This document shows positions 9,428 through 20,791 of a stretch of DNA of 64,000 bases, piece by piece. Positions within the stretch are counted from its first letter, which is position 1; each line of letters opens with the position of its first letter. Below the pieces are notes generated by a model that saw only the letters and a program-made list of their open reading frames with translations, was not told the DNA's origin and made no database searches. The position numbers were made by a program, and so were the translations under genes. Origin of the DNA: Huiozyma naganishii CBS 8797. Lineage: Eukaryota; Ascomycota; Saccharomycetes; Saccharomycetales; Saccharomycetaceae. The stretch lies in the NCBI RefSeq assembly GCF_000348985.1, contig NC_035925.1:682001-746000 (forward strand), read 5' to 3'.

Positions 9428-10519
9428 GAATATTTATGTTTTTTTGTTTTTTATAGGGCTATTATAAAGATATAATTAAATACAAATATGCACATGATAA
9501 CAAAATAAAGTGGGGAATTTGCAGTCTAATTAGCTCATAATATAGTGAAAAGTAGTGTTTTTAACCCAAAATAGTTGAATTAACCCAACGGGGGTCCACA
9601 GGTATTTTTCAATTTGTATTTTCAGTTGAGAACTGGTATAGTGGTCGAGTTCCCAGAAACTGCGAAACCATCAATTCAATAACCAGGGAGACAATTTGAC
9701 ACACATTGTTGAAATACTAATAAAAGACCGTAGATTTGGCTTACAATTCTCCTAGTAGACTTGGAACTGACCTAGTTAAAGATCAAGCAACAAGTTTGAT
9801 TATTTGACTTCGTAATCACATACATTTAGGTGAGTGCTATGATGAGCAATTTTGAGTTTAACATAACTTAAATATAGTCAGGAGTATGTGTATACAAATT
9901 CAAAATATGCGTAAGCTTTAGGTTCAAGCAAAATAACTCATTTAAATTGGCAAGGTTTCCGTAGAATGAAACGTTTAAATGAACGAAAAATCTTACCGTA
10001 AAGATAAAGCTGGTTGTTACACTTCCAGTGTTTACATAAGTACTCCATGAAGCATTGGTAAATTTAAAACTATTAGCATGAGCTTGAATCAGCCTAAACG
10101 AAAATAGGTAATTGAAGTTTAAAACTGGAGACATAAGTAATCTATGAGTGTGACAAATTTTTCCAAGAAAACGGTACATGCCCGACTCCAGGAACTCCCC
10201 CTCAATATGAATTATATACAGGAAATACTCAAATTGCGCTGAGAATTTTCCATCTTTTATATGACGATAAGTAAAATTGTAGGACTACCTGACATTTCAT
10301 TTCTGACATTAAGACACCTGAAAAGCTGGTAGAGCTCTACAAGTACTCAAGACATTCCATTAAAGTTTAAGTTAGCTAATTTTCTGGTGGTTTTCTAATT
10401 CAGAGACTACCAACACCGTTGATCAGTTTTGGCTGCAATCTCATCTTTGTTGCAAAAAGGGTGAAACTTGTATTCTTCTGTACAAGAAAAAACTACGACA
10501 CAGTATCTACAATATACAC
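9428..10519. other. AT-rich gene-poor region flanking an assembly gap
   Basis: About 1.1 kb upstream of the tRNA. It contains small open frames (for example 9868-10179 on the minus strand, 103 codons) with no recognisable motif and no clear repeat. tRNA neighbourhoods in yeasts are common integration sites for Ty elements, and a gap follows, so unassembled repeat sequence may lie next to it. That is inference only. Confidence 0.35.
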
Positions 10520-10619
10520 NNNNNNNNNNNNNNNNNNNNNNNNNNNNNNNNNNNNNNNNNNNNNNNNNNNNNNNNNNNNNNNNNNNNNNNNNNNNNNNNN
10601 NNNNNNNNNNNNNNNNNNN
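10520..10619. other. Assembly gap of 100 N
   Basis: Exactly 100 N, the usual placeholder for a gap of unknown length. What lies here cannot be judged. Confidence 0.99.
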
Positions 10620-11972
<1,353 letters not shown>

Positions 11973-12240
11973 TGGGGGTCAACTGCAGCAGCACTGCTAG
12001 CCTGGGATAGTCTGGATGAGGGGCGCCCGCACGTGACTCTCTAAATCGTTGTAAAATTTCGGTTCACCCATTTTTTTCTTTTTTTCCTTTTCATGTAATG
12101 AGAATGTTAATTATGCAATCGAATTATATCATTTAAACTATCTAATAAGGGGGACTCTGTTACCGTATATCCTTCTCTTAAAACTCCATTGAACCTGCTC
12201 TCTTTTTCCTTTTGGGATAGAAAGTAACGAGATTATTGAG

Positions 12241-13092
12241 ATGTCTTTACAGATGGCACCTTGGGTGCCAATATTCAGACAAAGTTGCAAGAATACGCTG
12301 AATGAGAAAAGTCCAATTATTACATTCCAATTCGCTACTGTCGATGTCAACCAAGAGGAGAAGGAGGATGTCGAGATAGGAGAATCCATACCCAGAGTCA
12401 GATCTGTCGTGCTGCGTGGGTTCCTGTTTGATGAGAGGAAATTGAATGTTTTGTGCTTCAACACAGACCTGAGAAGCGACAAGATGAGAGGGTTGAATGC
12501 GAGCAAGAGGTTTGAAGCTTGCTTTTACTTCCCGCAGACTTGGGAGCAATTTCGGTTTAGCGGGAAGTGCTTTGTCATATCTCTGAATGGCGTGGGGGGT
12601 AAGGGCCCCAAGCACCAAATGCTGGCGAAGTATAGAATCCTGCTGGAGGAGGAGATGAAGGACCACGACGAGCATTTGACGTACAAGTTCCCCACTCAAA
12701 AGGACTGGGATGAAGAAGTACTGAGGCAGTGGAACACTCTTTCGAGGTCTGCCAAATCTTTGTATAGGAAACCACCGCCTGGACAGTTGCTGACGTCGGA
12801 GACAAGTGAGAAATTAGATAAGATACAGAGGGGTGTCGATGGTGCTAAGGAGGACGTCGGGTTGGATAATTTCGCCGTAGTGTGCCTATGCGTGGATCAA
12901 GTAGATTATTTGAATTTGAAGGATGGGCGCGGTGGCGAAAGGAGGTTATACAAGAGGGTGCTGGAGACGGCACATTCCTGCGAGAACGAGGAACATTTGC
13001 AGCAGTTGAGAGATGAAGCTAATGATAACGACGACTACCACGACCTGGTCAATGGCCACGAGATTTGGCACGAGATTGAAGTGTGTCCGTAA
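12241..13092 (+). CDS. YGR017W ortholog, FMN-binding split-barrel (pyridoxamine oxidase-like) protein
   Basis: A 283-residue protein beginning MSLQMAPWVPIF, matching my recollection of S. cerevisiae YGR017W (311 residues) and of the Alr4036-type pyridoxamine 5'-phosphate oxidase-like family. Diagnostic stretches are APWVPIFRQSCK, SVVLRGFLFDE, NTDLRSDK, FEACFYFPQTWEQFRFSG, SLYRKPPPGQ and the C-terminal LCVDQVDYLNL with GGERR. The first part is the flavin-binding barrel; the SLYRKP to GGERR part resembles the C-terminal dimerisation segment of the oxidase fold. The enzymatic substrate of the family is not established, so I give no reaction. It lies upstream of UGA1 on the same strand, as in S. 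cerevisiae apart from the dubious YGR018C. Confidence 0.85.
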   Translation: MSLQMAPWVPIFRQSCKNTLNEKSPIITFQFATVDVNQEEKEDVEIGESIPRVRSVVLRGFLFDERKLNVLCFNTDLRSDKMRGLNASKRFEACFYFPQTWEQFRFSGKCFVISLNGVGGKGPKHQMLAKYRILLEEEMKDHDEHLTYKFPTQKDWDEEVLRQWNTLSRSAKSLYRKPPPGQLLTSETSEKLDKIQRGVDGAKEDVGLDNFAVVCLCVDQVDYLNLKDGRGGERRLYKRVLETAHSCENEEHLQQLRDEANDNDDYHDLVNGHEIWHEIEVCP

Positions 13093-13888
13093 GAGAGCCT
13101 GTCCTCCTAGAAGGACCTCTTAGGGCTGGAAGAGGCAACGACAACTCTCACCCAAATGTGTATATTTTTACTATTACTATTACCAAAATTTGTAAGAGCG
13201 ATATTTATGATAAAAGATAAGATAACTTGAACGAAATCCGCGGGAAATCTACGGTTTATCGCGATTATCTCTCGAAGGATGTTCGATGCGCTCTCGATGA
13301 AAGATATTTGTGTTATCTTGATAACGCAGTTCTATGTAAATGAGGTTACGATATGCGGGTGCAACAGGTACTGGATCCACATTGCATTATCCTTATCAGA
13401 TCTGACATTTGATGTTTCCCCTCCGTATGCGTCACAAGAATTGCAGGCACATTGTAGGGTATAATCAAAGCTTCCCTAAAACGACCTCAACCAAAACCTT
13501 TAGCACCCGCAGACTCCTGTATTTATGTCTCTCTTGATATGAACTAAGCGGAGAGAGAGAGACAGGAAGAAAAAAGGACTCTATTTTCAAACGATCCTAT
13601 CAGCAGTTATCAAATAGAGTTGGTTGATTTGTAACGTTTCGGGGTTGGATCCAATCCAAGATAGTGTTTATTCATAGCGCAGAAGAGTTCCCCGATCTTG
13701 TTTTTCTTCCTTAATGGAGCTCCCTATCTTTCGTGAATGTGCGTGCCCATATTTAGGGAAGAGTATAAATATGAGAGAATGCAACATATTCCCTTGATTC
13801 TTGAAACACCGTTCAAATTTGCTTTCGTCTCCACGCTCATCTGCTAGTAGTAAGAGAAACGGATACGATTCTGTGCATACGTACTACG
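13093..13888 (+). promoter_or_regulatory. UGA1 upstream region with a cluster of GATA sites
   Basis: A 796-base spacer. GATAA or its complement TTATC occurs at 13209, 13216, 13221, 13256, 13265, 13313, 13320, 13387 and 13393: nine cores in about 190 bases. GATAA is the core bound by the nitrogen-regulation GATA factors (Gln3, Gat1, Dal80, Gzf3). A CCGCGG palindrome at 13238-13243 is a possible zinc-cluster (CGG-type) site, such as Uga3 might use; this is weaker. A TATA-like TATAAATA lies near 13764. Confidence 0.55.
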
Positions 13889-15307
13889 ATGGGCGTTTGC
13901 GAAAAGTACTATCCGAAGGAGGCTGCTGCCCCCAGCATCAAGACTGAAGTAGTTCCTGGTCCAGTTTCCAAAAGACAACTGGAGGAGCTGTCTGGTAGAT
14001 TTGACACCAGGCCGGCCTACTTCTTGGCAGACTATGACAAGTCACTCGGGAATTACATTGCTGACGTGGACGGGAACGTGTTTCTGGATCTGTACGCTCA
14101 GATTGCCTCCATCGCCCTCGGGTACAACAACCCTAAGTTGATGGAGGTGCTTTCCACCCCCGAGTTCAAGAGTTCCATAGTCAACAGACCTGCAATGGGG
14201 AACTTCCCACAGAAGGAATTGTCTACAATCATAGGTAACATTTTGAAGGTAGCACCAAAGGGCCAAACTCATGTATGGTCCGGTCTAAGTGGTGCTGACG
14301 CCAACGAACTCGCCATCAAAGCTGCATGCATGTACTACATGGAAAAGAAACGTGGTGGCCCCAAAGTCGAGTTTTCAAAGGAAGAACTTACCTCTGTCAT
14401 GGAAAATCATGCTCCCGGTTCCCCCAATTTAGCAGTTTTGTCCTTCAAGAGGGCGTTTCACGGTAGGTTATTTGCCTCTGGGTCATGTACGTGCTCCAAA
14501 CCCATCCACAAACTGGATTTCCCAGCTTTTGATTGGCCTCACGCGGAGTTCCCTTACTACAGCTACCCACAGGATCCAAACGCAGACGTGAACAGAGAAG
14601 AGGACGATAGATGTCTGAAGATTGTCGAAGATTTGATTGCGACCTGGAAGATCCCCATTGCCGCTCTGCTGATCGAACCGATCCAGTCCGAAGGTGGGGA
14701 TAACCATGCCTCCAAGTACTTCCTGCAGAAATTGAGAGATATTACTTTGAAGCACGGCATCGTTTACATCATAGACGAGGTGCAGACTGGTGTCGGTGCC
14801 ACTGGTAAAATGTGGTGTCACGAATACGCGGAAATTGAGCCAGCCTGCGACCTGGTCACCTTTTCCAAGAAATTCCAAAGCGCTGGGTACTTCTTCCACG
14901 ACGAGGAATTTATCCCTAACAAGCCATACAGACAGTTCAATACGTGGTGTGGTGATCCGGCTAGGATGATCATCGCAGGTGCAATTGGCCAAGAGATACA
15001 AGAAAATAACCTTTTGGATCAAGTCAACCGGGTTGGTGACTACCTGTTTAGTAAGTTGGAAGCGTTACAAACTAGGTACCCACAGTTTTTTGCGCGGTTG
15101 AGAGGTAAAGGTCGTGGTACTTTTATCGCATGGGACTTACCTGATGGGGCCAGCAGAGACTTACTGCTGAAGAAACTGAGATCCAGCGGCTGTAACGTCG
15201 GTGGGTGTTCCGACCAGTCTGTGAGACTGAGACCATCATTGTCCTTTGAAGAGAAACACGTTGACATCTTCGTCAACGTGCTAGAAGAGTGTGTCTCAAC
15301 TCTATAG
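13889..15307 (+). CDS. UGA1: UGA1, 4-aminobutyrate (GABA) transaminase
   Basis: A class III PLP-dependent aminotransferase of 472 residues (S. cerevisiae Uga1 has 471) that transfers the amino group of GABA to 2-oxoglutarate, giving succinate semialdehyde and glutamate for use of GABA as nitrogen source. Visible motifs are GNVFLDLYAQIAS, SGADANELAIKAA, the cofactor-binding aspartate in IIDEVQTGVGATG, and the PLP lysine in FSKKFQSAGYF (about residue 327-328). The conserved C-terminal RGKGRGTFIAWD is present. The upstream GATA cluster fits nitrogen catabolite control. Confidence 0.97.
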   Translation: MGVCEKYYPKEAAAPSIKTEVVPGPVSKRQLEELSGRFDTRPAYFLADYDKSLGNYIADVDGNVFLDLYAQIASIALGYNNPKLMEVLSTPEFKSSIVNRPAMGNFPQKELSTIIGNILKVAPKGQTHVWSGLSGADANELAIKAACMYYMEKKRGGPKVEFSKEELTSVMENHAPGSPNLAVLSFKRAFHGRLFASGSCTCSKPIHKLDFPAFDWPHAEFPYYSYPQDPNADVNREEDDRCLKIVEDLIATWKIPIAALLIEPIQSEGGDNHASKYFLQKLRDITLKHGIVYIIDEVQTGVGATGKMWCHEYAEIEPACDLVTFSKKFQSAGYFFHDEEFIPNKPYRQFNTWCGDPARMIIAGAIGQEIQENNLLDQVNRVGDYLFSKLEALQTRYPQFFARLRGKGRGTFIAWDLPDGASRDLLLKKLRSSGCNVGGCSDQSVRLRPSLSFEEKHVDIFVNVLEECVSTL

Positions 15308-15516
15308 CTCAAAACCAAACCTGTGCTTATTACGATCGAAGTATAAAAATATTTTGCTGGTATTGTTCTTTCTTTATATAGTGCCCGCACAACTCTGTCG
15401 ATGTGTAGTTATGAAATGAATGTTGATGGGGTTTAAGGCTCCTCTACACTTTTTCTGCCCCCATTTGTATGTTGCCCATAAAAAATGACAACAACGGCAT
15501 AAAGCAGCTTAGATTT

Positions 15517-15873
15517 CTATTCACCAAACAGTTTTTTCACTCTCTTGAGGACAGAGTCCTTTTCCGGGTCGTAAGGATGGTCCTTAGAGGGTATCTCGAG
15601 TACGGCCGGGAACGGATCCACAAACGCGTCTATCTTCATTCTAATCAAGTCAGCAACATGCTGGTTGATCAACAAAATCGCAATATCCTTCCGCTCCTGT
15701 GTAAACTCATCAAACTTTTCACCAACCTGCTCAACGGTGGTCTTGCCCTCTTGGTATACAAAAAAGTTCTTCTCATTCGTGGATGGGTTGATTTGCCCTA
15801 TGCCGGCCAGCAGCAGCCCAGTCGCCGTATCCTCATCTCCAATCACAGCCAGCAGTGTCCTCTTGTCAGCCAT
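15517..15873 (-). CDS. VMA7: VMA7, V-ATPase V1 subunit F
   Basis: A 118-residue protein, the same length as S. cerevisiae Vma7. It is the small subunit F of the V1 sector, part of the central rotor of the vacuolar proton pump. The start is the ATG at 15873 ([16 protein letters not shown]). Conserved features are [31 protein letters not shown] and the C-terminal [20 protein letters not shown]. The frame continues upstream but the family begins at MA(E/D)KR. It is convergent with UGA1, as in S. cerevisiae (YGR019W-YGR020C). Confidence 0.97.
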   Translation of the reverse strand: MADKRTLLAVIGDEDTATGLLLAGIGQINPSTNEKNFFVYQEGKTTVEQVGEKFDEFTQERKDIAILLINQHVADLIRMKIDAFVDPFPAVLEIPSKDHPYDPEKDSVLKRVKKLFGE

Positions 15874-16138
15874 TGTACCACGCTGCCACCGCCCTTCGCT
15901 GTCACAAGAGCCCTCCTGTTGCAAGTGTTCGCCTTATCTCATTTTCGATATATATTATATATATATATTTATTTTTTTGCTAGTGGACTTCACCTGAATT
16001 TAAAGGATGGCGGAGACAGTGGAGCCAACAAGGGAACCGCTGAGCGTAATAAGAGGGTGGTAGCAGTCTTTCCCAGTTATAGTCTGTATATAGACACGCT
16101 TGCAATATTATTTTGCTCCCCTCATACACACAAAGAGG

Positions 16139-17045
16139 ATGTTGAGTTGTGGAACACAGCCCGTTAGGGCAACCTTTGCTGGACGGAACTTCGTGCGTCA
16201 GTTCTGCCGCGGGTTGAGCCCTCTGCTTTCTGGGCACAACAAATAGGTCTACGATTAAGCACGACAAAATGAAGAACGATGCGGAAAAGAATAAGCTAAC
16301 GAACAAGTTTATACAGCAGATTGCGCTTGCTGTCAAGCTGCGGGATTCGAAGCTGCCGACCATCTTGGAGAGTGCAAACAAGAACAATATCCCGAAGAAG
16401 GCGATCGAGAACGCCATTAAGAAGGGTCAGGGCTTGCTGAATAGCGGCGGGGCCGGGAACATCAACATCTACGAGGGCATGGGCCCTGGCGGCGTGGCCA
16501 TGATCATCGAGACGCAGACGAACAACAAGAACCGAACGGTGGCGTTGGTGAGGAGCCAATTCAACAAGGCAAACCTGAGTCTCCTCTCAATGGGCTCATC
16601 AATGCACTATTTCGATAAAGTGGGCGAGGTGACGTTCTGTGTGAGCAAAGAGGACGGCGAGAGCGACCTGGAGCAGCCGCCCGCCCCTGAAATATTGGAC
16701 GAGGATGCCGTGTTCGAGCGAATTCTGGATATCGATGGCATCACCGATTTGCAACGGCAACCGCCTGGAGAAGAGGGGGACGACGACGAACTGGCAGTCT
16801 ACTCCGCACTGACAGAACCATCACTCACCAACAAGATCGCACTCGAGATCCGTGACCGCGGCTTCGAACTGCACAGCACCTCCATTGAGTACAAGCCTAA
16901 GCGGGACACCAGAGTGCCCCTGTCGGACCCAGAAACGCAGCAAGCGTTCAGCAAGTTTGTCCAGGGGCTCGAAGACATCGAGGACGTGACCAAGGTGTAT
17001 ACCAACGAGCTCATCGCCCAGCCCAGCTCGCAAGACCAGGGATAG
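16139..17045 (+). CDS. DPC29: DPC29 ortholog (TACO1/YebC family) interrupted by a +1 frameshift
   Basis: S. cerevisiae YGR021W is a mitochondrial YebC/TACO1-type protein linked to mitochondrial translation. An ATG at 16139 opens a frame with a presequence-like N-terminus rich in Arg and Phe, reaching SGHNK at 16229-16243 and then TAG (16244-16246). The family's hallmark GH(N/S)KW..IKH continues without interruption one frame over: dropping base 16245 restores W-STIKHDK, leading into the long frame whose first ATG is 16269. Downstream the 258-codon frame is intact (NPKKAIENAIKKGQG-type motif, EGMGPGGVAMIIE, HYFDKVGEVTF). If translation began at 16269, both the targeting sequence and the conserved start would be lost. 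Explanations are sequence error, a recent mutation, or recoding. Confidence 0.85.
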
Positions 17046-18072
17046 CTCTGTCCAGTGCGTGTGCGCCCATCCTTCACGGTCCCCAGTGTGCTGTGGCAGA
17101 TTCGGTTTACCGCATCCGGACATATTTCCAGAAAGGGGAATATTTCCCAAAACTGCAAAAAAAATAATTGAAAACCACTCCTGTAAATAATACCGCTCGA
17201 GAGTTACCAGCGCACAGCAGACGACGAATTGCGTGCTGTGCCGAGTTTCTGGCGTCGTAATAACTGGCGTACACCATCCTCCTCGTTGCTTCCTCCCCCC
17301 TCTTTCCCTGCACTGTTTGAAGCTCTCCAGAAGACACATTTCAGGTACTTACCGGGTCCTCTTTGTTTATTATTAGATCACGTTTGTTGCTGGTTCTATA
17401 AATATCGTACACTGAAAAATATTCCACTTTTGAAGATCCCCCCGCCTCACACGTTTCTGCTGTTACATGCGTGGCCGGCATAGTTCTGATCCCATTTTTT
17501 TCTGCAGAGGTACCCAATTATAACATAATAGACTTTCACCAATTCCTCTGCTCCCCTCCCTCCTTCTAACCATCTCATCACCGTCCTCCCTCCCCCCCAG
17601 TTCCACTTTTAGCTCTTCGCCTCGGGTTCAAGATACAGACGAAAATAGAGCGGATTCAATTATTGGAAGCCAAAGATAAACAGATAGGACAAGATAGCGA
17701 AAGAGAAAGGAGTTGCAACTTCGGTGCTTATACATAAGTTGCACTTACTTCCCTCCCCCCTGTCTCAATCACTATACATAACTACCCAGTCTTTCCCGAT
17801 TCCTCGCACCGTTTACTGCGGCTCACCGGATATATTAAGTCGTTTCGAGATCTCCTTCTCAGATTTTTGAAATAAAATTTCTTACAGTCAGCTGTTGTGC
17901 AGAAGGAAGCAAATAGGCAAAGATTGGGAACAGGTCTCAACGTCAGACCTACACTAAAGACATTACAAAGATATCATCTACCAGGAGGGAAGTCTTATAG
18001 TCCCTAAAGCTTGTGTGTTAGTGCGACCTGCATAGACAACCAACAGAAAAGGGCTCTTCCCCGCCTCACCAT
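17046..18072 (+). promoter_or_regulatory. Long upstream region of MTL1/MID2, pyrimidine-rich
   Basis: A 1,027-base spacer with strand-asymmetric C/T-rich stretches on the + strand, notably around 17276-17310, 17550-17610 and 17745-17770. No conserved ORF or RNA gene is visible. Its length suggests a large promoter and/or 5' leader for the sensor gene downstream. The region matches S. cerevisiae YGR022C only in position, and that ORF is dubious. Confidence 0.4.
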
Positions 18073-19575
18073 ATGATTTTCCGTGTTTGGATTCCGCTAT
18101 GGCTTATTTCGTTGCTATCTGTATTCATATGGACGGTACGGGCACAGAACATAGTACCGGACCAATTCCAAGGAGGAACCGGCAACGGGAATGGCAATAG
18201 TAACAGCAACAGCAACGACACAACTGTTCCGCCTCCGCAACAGAGCACGGCAGATACCTCAACGTTCGATTCTATATTCAATACACCCACCACGACAAGA
18301 GACACAACAACACCGACAACATCATCGTTCCCCCGGATCGTCGTTCCGAGTTCACAAGAGTATACATATTCTTCCTTCTCTCCCGAACCTTTTACCTCGA
18401 GTACGTTCCCTACTACAACTTCGAGCTCGAGTGTGTACATCGCACCCTCAGTAGCTCCACTGACATCATCCTCGATTCCCACGTTCTCTTCAACCCCCGT
18501 GGGCGTGCAGAGCAGTTCCTCGCAGATAATTGAATCTTCCAGCATGTCACCATCGAGCGTTTACATCCCGCCCTCGTCGCAATCGACGCCAATTTCTACT
18601 CAATCCTCCGTTGCCACATCGAGTTTTGCATCGACGGCCCCCGTCTCGTCAATTTCAGCGGTGGCGTCTTCCCTTTCAACCACCAGAGTGTCAAGTTCAA
18701 GCTCATTTGTGCCATCGACTACCCTCTCATCGATTCGGATCTCGTCGCTGTCTTCCTCGAGGTCTCGTCAACCTTCTTCCATCAGCTCTTCGACGCGCAG
18801 AACATCGACTGTCGTCTCATCGACAACCCACAGCAGTGTCTCATCTTCGTCTTCCATAAGCACGAGGTCGTCCAGTTCGTCCAGGTCGTCGAGTATTCTA
18901 TTTTCGACGACAACCAGCGATACCGACATGACCATCACCAGTGTGATCCAGGGCAAAACGATCTTATCCGACATGTACACCACAGTGACACTGTCTGCTT
19001 CCGCCACGGCTACTGGGGAGAAGAAAAGTACTCACCGGGGTGGCCTCTCCAAGAAGAACAGAAACATCGTACTAGGTTGCTGTCTTGGGATAGGTATCCC
19101 CTTCCTCATCATAGTGCTCATATTGTTGTACCATTTCTGCATATCCCCACGAAGAGAGAGCTTTATCGACTCCGATGGTCAAGTCATCACGTCCTACAGA
19201 AGAAACCCGTTTGTACGGTTGTGGTACGATATTATTGGGAAGCAGTCTCACGACGAAGATGGCGTGCTGGCACAGTCGCCTATCGCTGACGACAATGACG
19301 AAGCGTTCATTCCCGGAATGGATGAAGGGTACGACATGTCGTATGCAGACTACGACGGGTTGGCTAACCATCGCGGTAACTCAATGAGGGAAGACGCTTT
19401 GAGAAACTCTGATCCCACAGCGGGGACAAGCGGGAACGGCTATTTCGCGGAGAAAATAGACTCACCGACAAGGACAACGGCAGATACGAGCACTGATATC
19501 AATGCCAATTCCTACACCAGTTCTTCTGAAAGTTTTGACCACGCGCCAAGGAACTTCAACATTACAAATTATTAA
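18073..19575 (+). CDS. MTL1: Mid2/Mtl1-family cell-wall stress sensor
   Basis: A 500-residue type I plasma-membrane protein that senses wall stress and signals through Rom2, Rho1 and Pkc1. It shows a signal peptide (about 1-24, hydrophobic, ending VRA before QN), an Asn/Gly patch, then a roughly 280-residue Ser/Thr-rich extracellular stalk expected to be O-mannosylated. A transmembrane helix follows near 331-356 (GCCLGIGIPFLIIVLILLY), then a basic stop-transfer region and an acidic cytoplasmic tail (NPFVRLWYDIIG, DDNDEAFIPGMDEGYDMSY). The next gene THG1 favours the YGR023W (MTL1) position; MID2 is the sister gene, so the name between the two is by synteny. Repeated Ser codons make the stalk repetitive. 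Confidence 0.88.
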   Translation: MIFRVWIPLWLISLLSVFIWTVRAQNIVPDQFQGGTGNGNGNSNSNSNDTTVPPPQQSTADTSTFDSIFNTPTTTRDTTTPTTSSFPRIVVPSSQEYTYSSFSPEPFTSSTFPTTTSSSSVYIAPSVAPLTSSSIPTFSSTPVGVQSSSSQIIESSSMSPSSVYIPPSSQSTPISTQSSVATSSFASTAPVSSISAVASSLSTTRVSSSSSFVPSTTLSSIRISSLSSSRSRQPSSISSSTRRTSTVVSSTTHSSVSSSSSISTRSSSSSRSSSILFSTTTSDTDMTITSVIQGKTILSDMYTTVTLSASATATGEKKSTHRGGLSKKNRNIVLGCCLGIGIPFLIIVLILLYHFCISPRRESFIDSDGQVITSYRRNPFVRLWYDIIGKQSHDEDGVLAQSPIADDNDEAFIPGMDEGYDMSYADYDGLANHRGNSMREDALRNSDPTAGTSGNGYFAEKIDSPTRTTADTSTDINANSYTSSSESFDHAPRNFNITNY

Positions 19576-19860
19576 TTCTTTCTAACGCCCAACCAAAGTC
19601 TCAGAACTAGAACGAACTCGATCGTTCTTTTCTTTTTTCTTCCGTTCTTACTGAGCATAATATTTTTTACCTGTTAGTGTCTCAGCTATACGCGCAAACT
19701 TTCCTCCTTTGATATGCCACGCTTTTTCATCGCGTCTATAGCATCTAACAGCATCCAACTTAGTCATTCCTCTCGGTCATATAATACAAAAAAATAGTAA
19801 TAATTTATATACTGCATTGATATATTAATCCATTCCTTTTATGCTGTTGCTTCTTGCTAC

Positions 19861-20574
19861 TCAATTCCCATGGAACAGTTCTTCGAGATGTTTGATAACA
19901 TCGATGTGCTTCATCTCTCCTTTATTTGTGATCAGTGTGCCCTTCTTGTACATTTCCGGTTCATTGTTATAGTTTATCCCGCATTCCTTGAACAGGATCT
20001 CTTGTTTCTCACTGCTGACAGTGCCAGATAGTTTCTGCTCACTTTCTCTAGGCGTCATGTTGCACACCTGGATCAACATCCAGAACGCTGTGTTGTACAA
20101 GTTGTTTATATGCGTGTCCACGTACCTCCAACTTACGTAGTCCTTCACGGTCTGTAAGTTTGGGTACAAGACACACCGAGAGTCAAAGAAGGGCAGATGC
20201 TTAGCGTGCAGTTCGACCCCTGGAAAAAATTTGGCCCACAGGAGCACGTAATTGGACGTGAACAACGACACGAAAAGCGTCGCAATCTTGTCCTTTCTTC
20301 TGTTAAATAAACTAGTGTCCTTCCTCAAAACAAATGAATACTCGTCACTCTCCCCGTATGCAAGCACAATATCAGTTCTGTATTTCCTGACTACATTCTT
20401 AGCACATGCGTTCATAAGCTTCAAAGCACGCTCGTCATTGGGCTTAGCAAACTGATAGTACTTTGAAAACTCGTGGAACTTCTTCCCGTCTATTCTAACG
20501 ACAATGTAACATTGAGGCAGCAGAACGTCCTGTATTTCAAAATCTCTGACGTACTCAAACCGGGACTTGGCCAT
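19861..20574 (-). CDS. THG1: THG1, tRNA-His guanylyltransferase
   Basis: This essential enzyme adds G(-1) to the 5' end of tRNA-His, the identity element for histidyl-tRNA synthetase, working 3' to 5'. The 237 residues equal the S. cerevisiae length when translation starts at the ATG at 20574 (MAKSRFEYVRDFE); the frame extends five codons upstream. Metal-binding residues are visible: D29 in VVRIDGKKFHEF, and D77/E78 in YGESDEYSF. NRRKDKIATLF, WRYVDTHINNLYNT and ECGINYNNEPEMYKKG are family signatures. It is divergent from the YGR026W ortholog and convergent with MTL1. Confidence 0.97.
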   Translation of the reverse strand: MAKSRFEYVRDFEIQDVLLPQCYIVVRIDGKKFHEFSKYYQFAKPNDERALKLMNACAKNVVRKYRTDIVLAYGESDEYSFVLRKDTSLFNRRKDKIATLFVSLFTSNYVLLWAKFFPGVELHAKHLPFFDSRCVLYPNLQTVKDYVSWRYVDTHINNLYNTAFWMLIQVCNMTPRESEQKLSGTVSSEKQEILFKECGINYNNEPEMYKKGTLITNKGEMKHIDVIKHLEELFHGN

Positions 20575-20791
20575 GTTCCTGCACTGCAATATTATTAAGC
20601 CCCTGAGCTATGAAACCTGCAATATCAACTGGGCATCGGGTAAAGATGCCATAGTGATTGAAATGTACGGCATTTCGTTTACTGCCATACATAAAAAAAA
20701 TGAATATATAATAAAGTAGAAAAGGTTAAAGGGAAGAAGAGGGGTTCCATTGCAGTTTGACACATTCCTGGAAGGTCAACACGGTAAACAG

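Noticed and set aside
9839..9900. ATGATGA, a possible C box of a C/D snoRNA
   Set aside because: No convincing D box, terminal stem or guide region at the right distance.
9868..10179. 103-codon minus-strand ORF upstream of the tRNA
   Set aside because: Phe/Leu/Thr-rich with no motif or conservation clue, in AT-rich sequence where such frames arise by chance.
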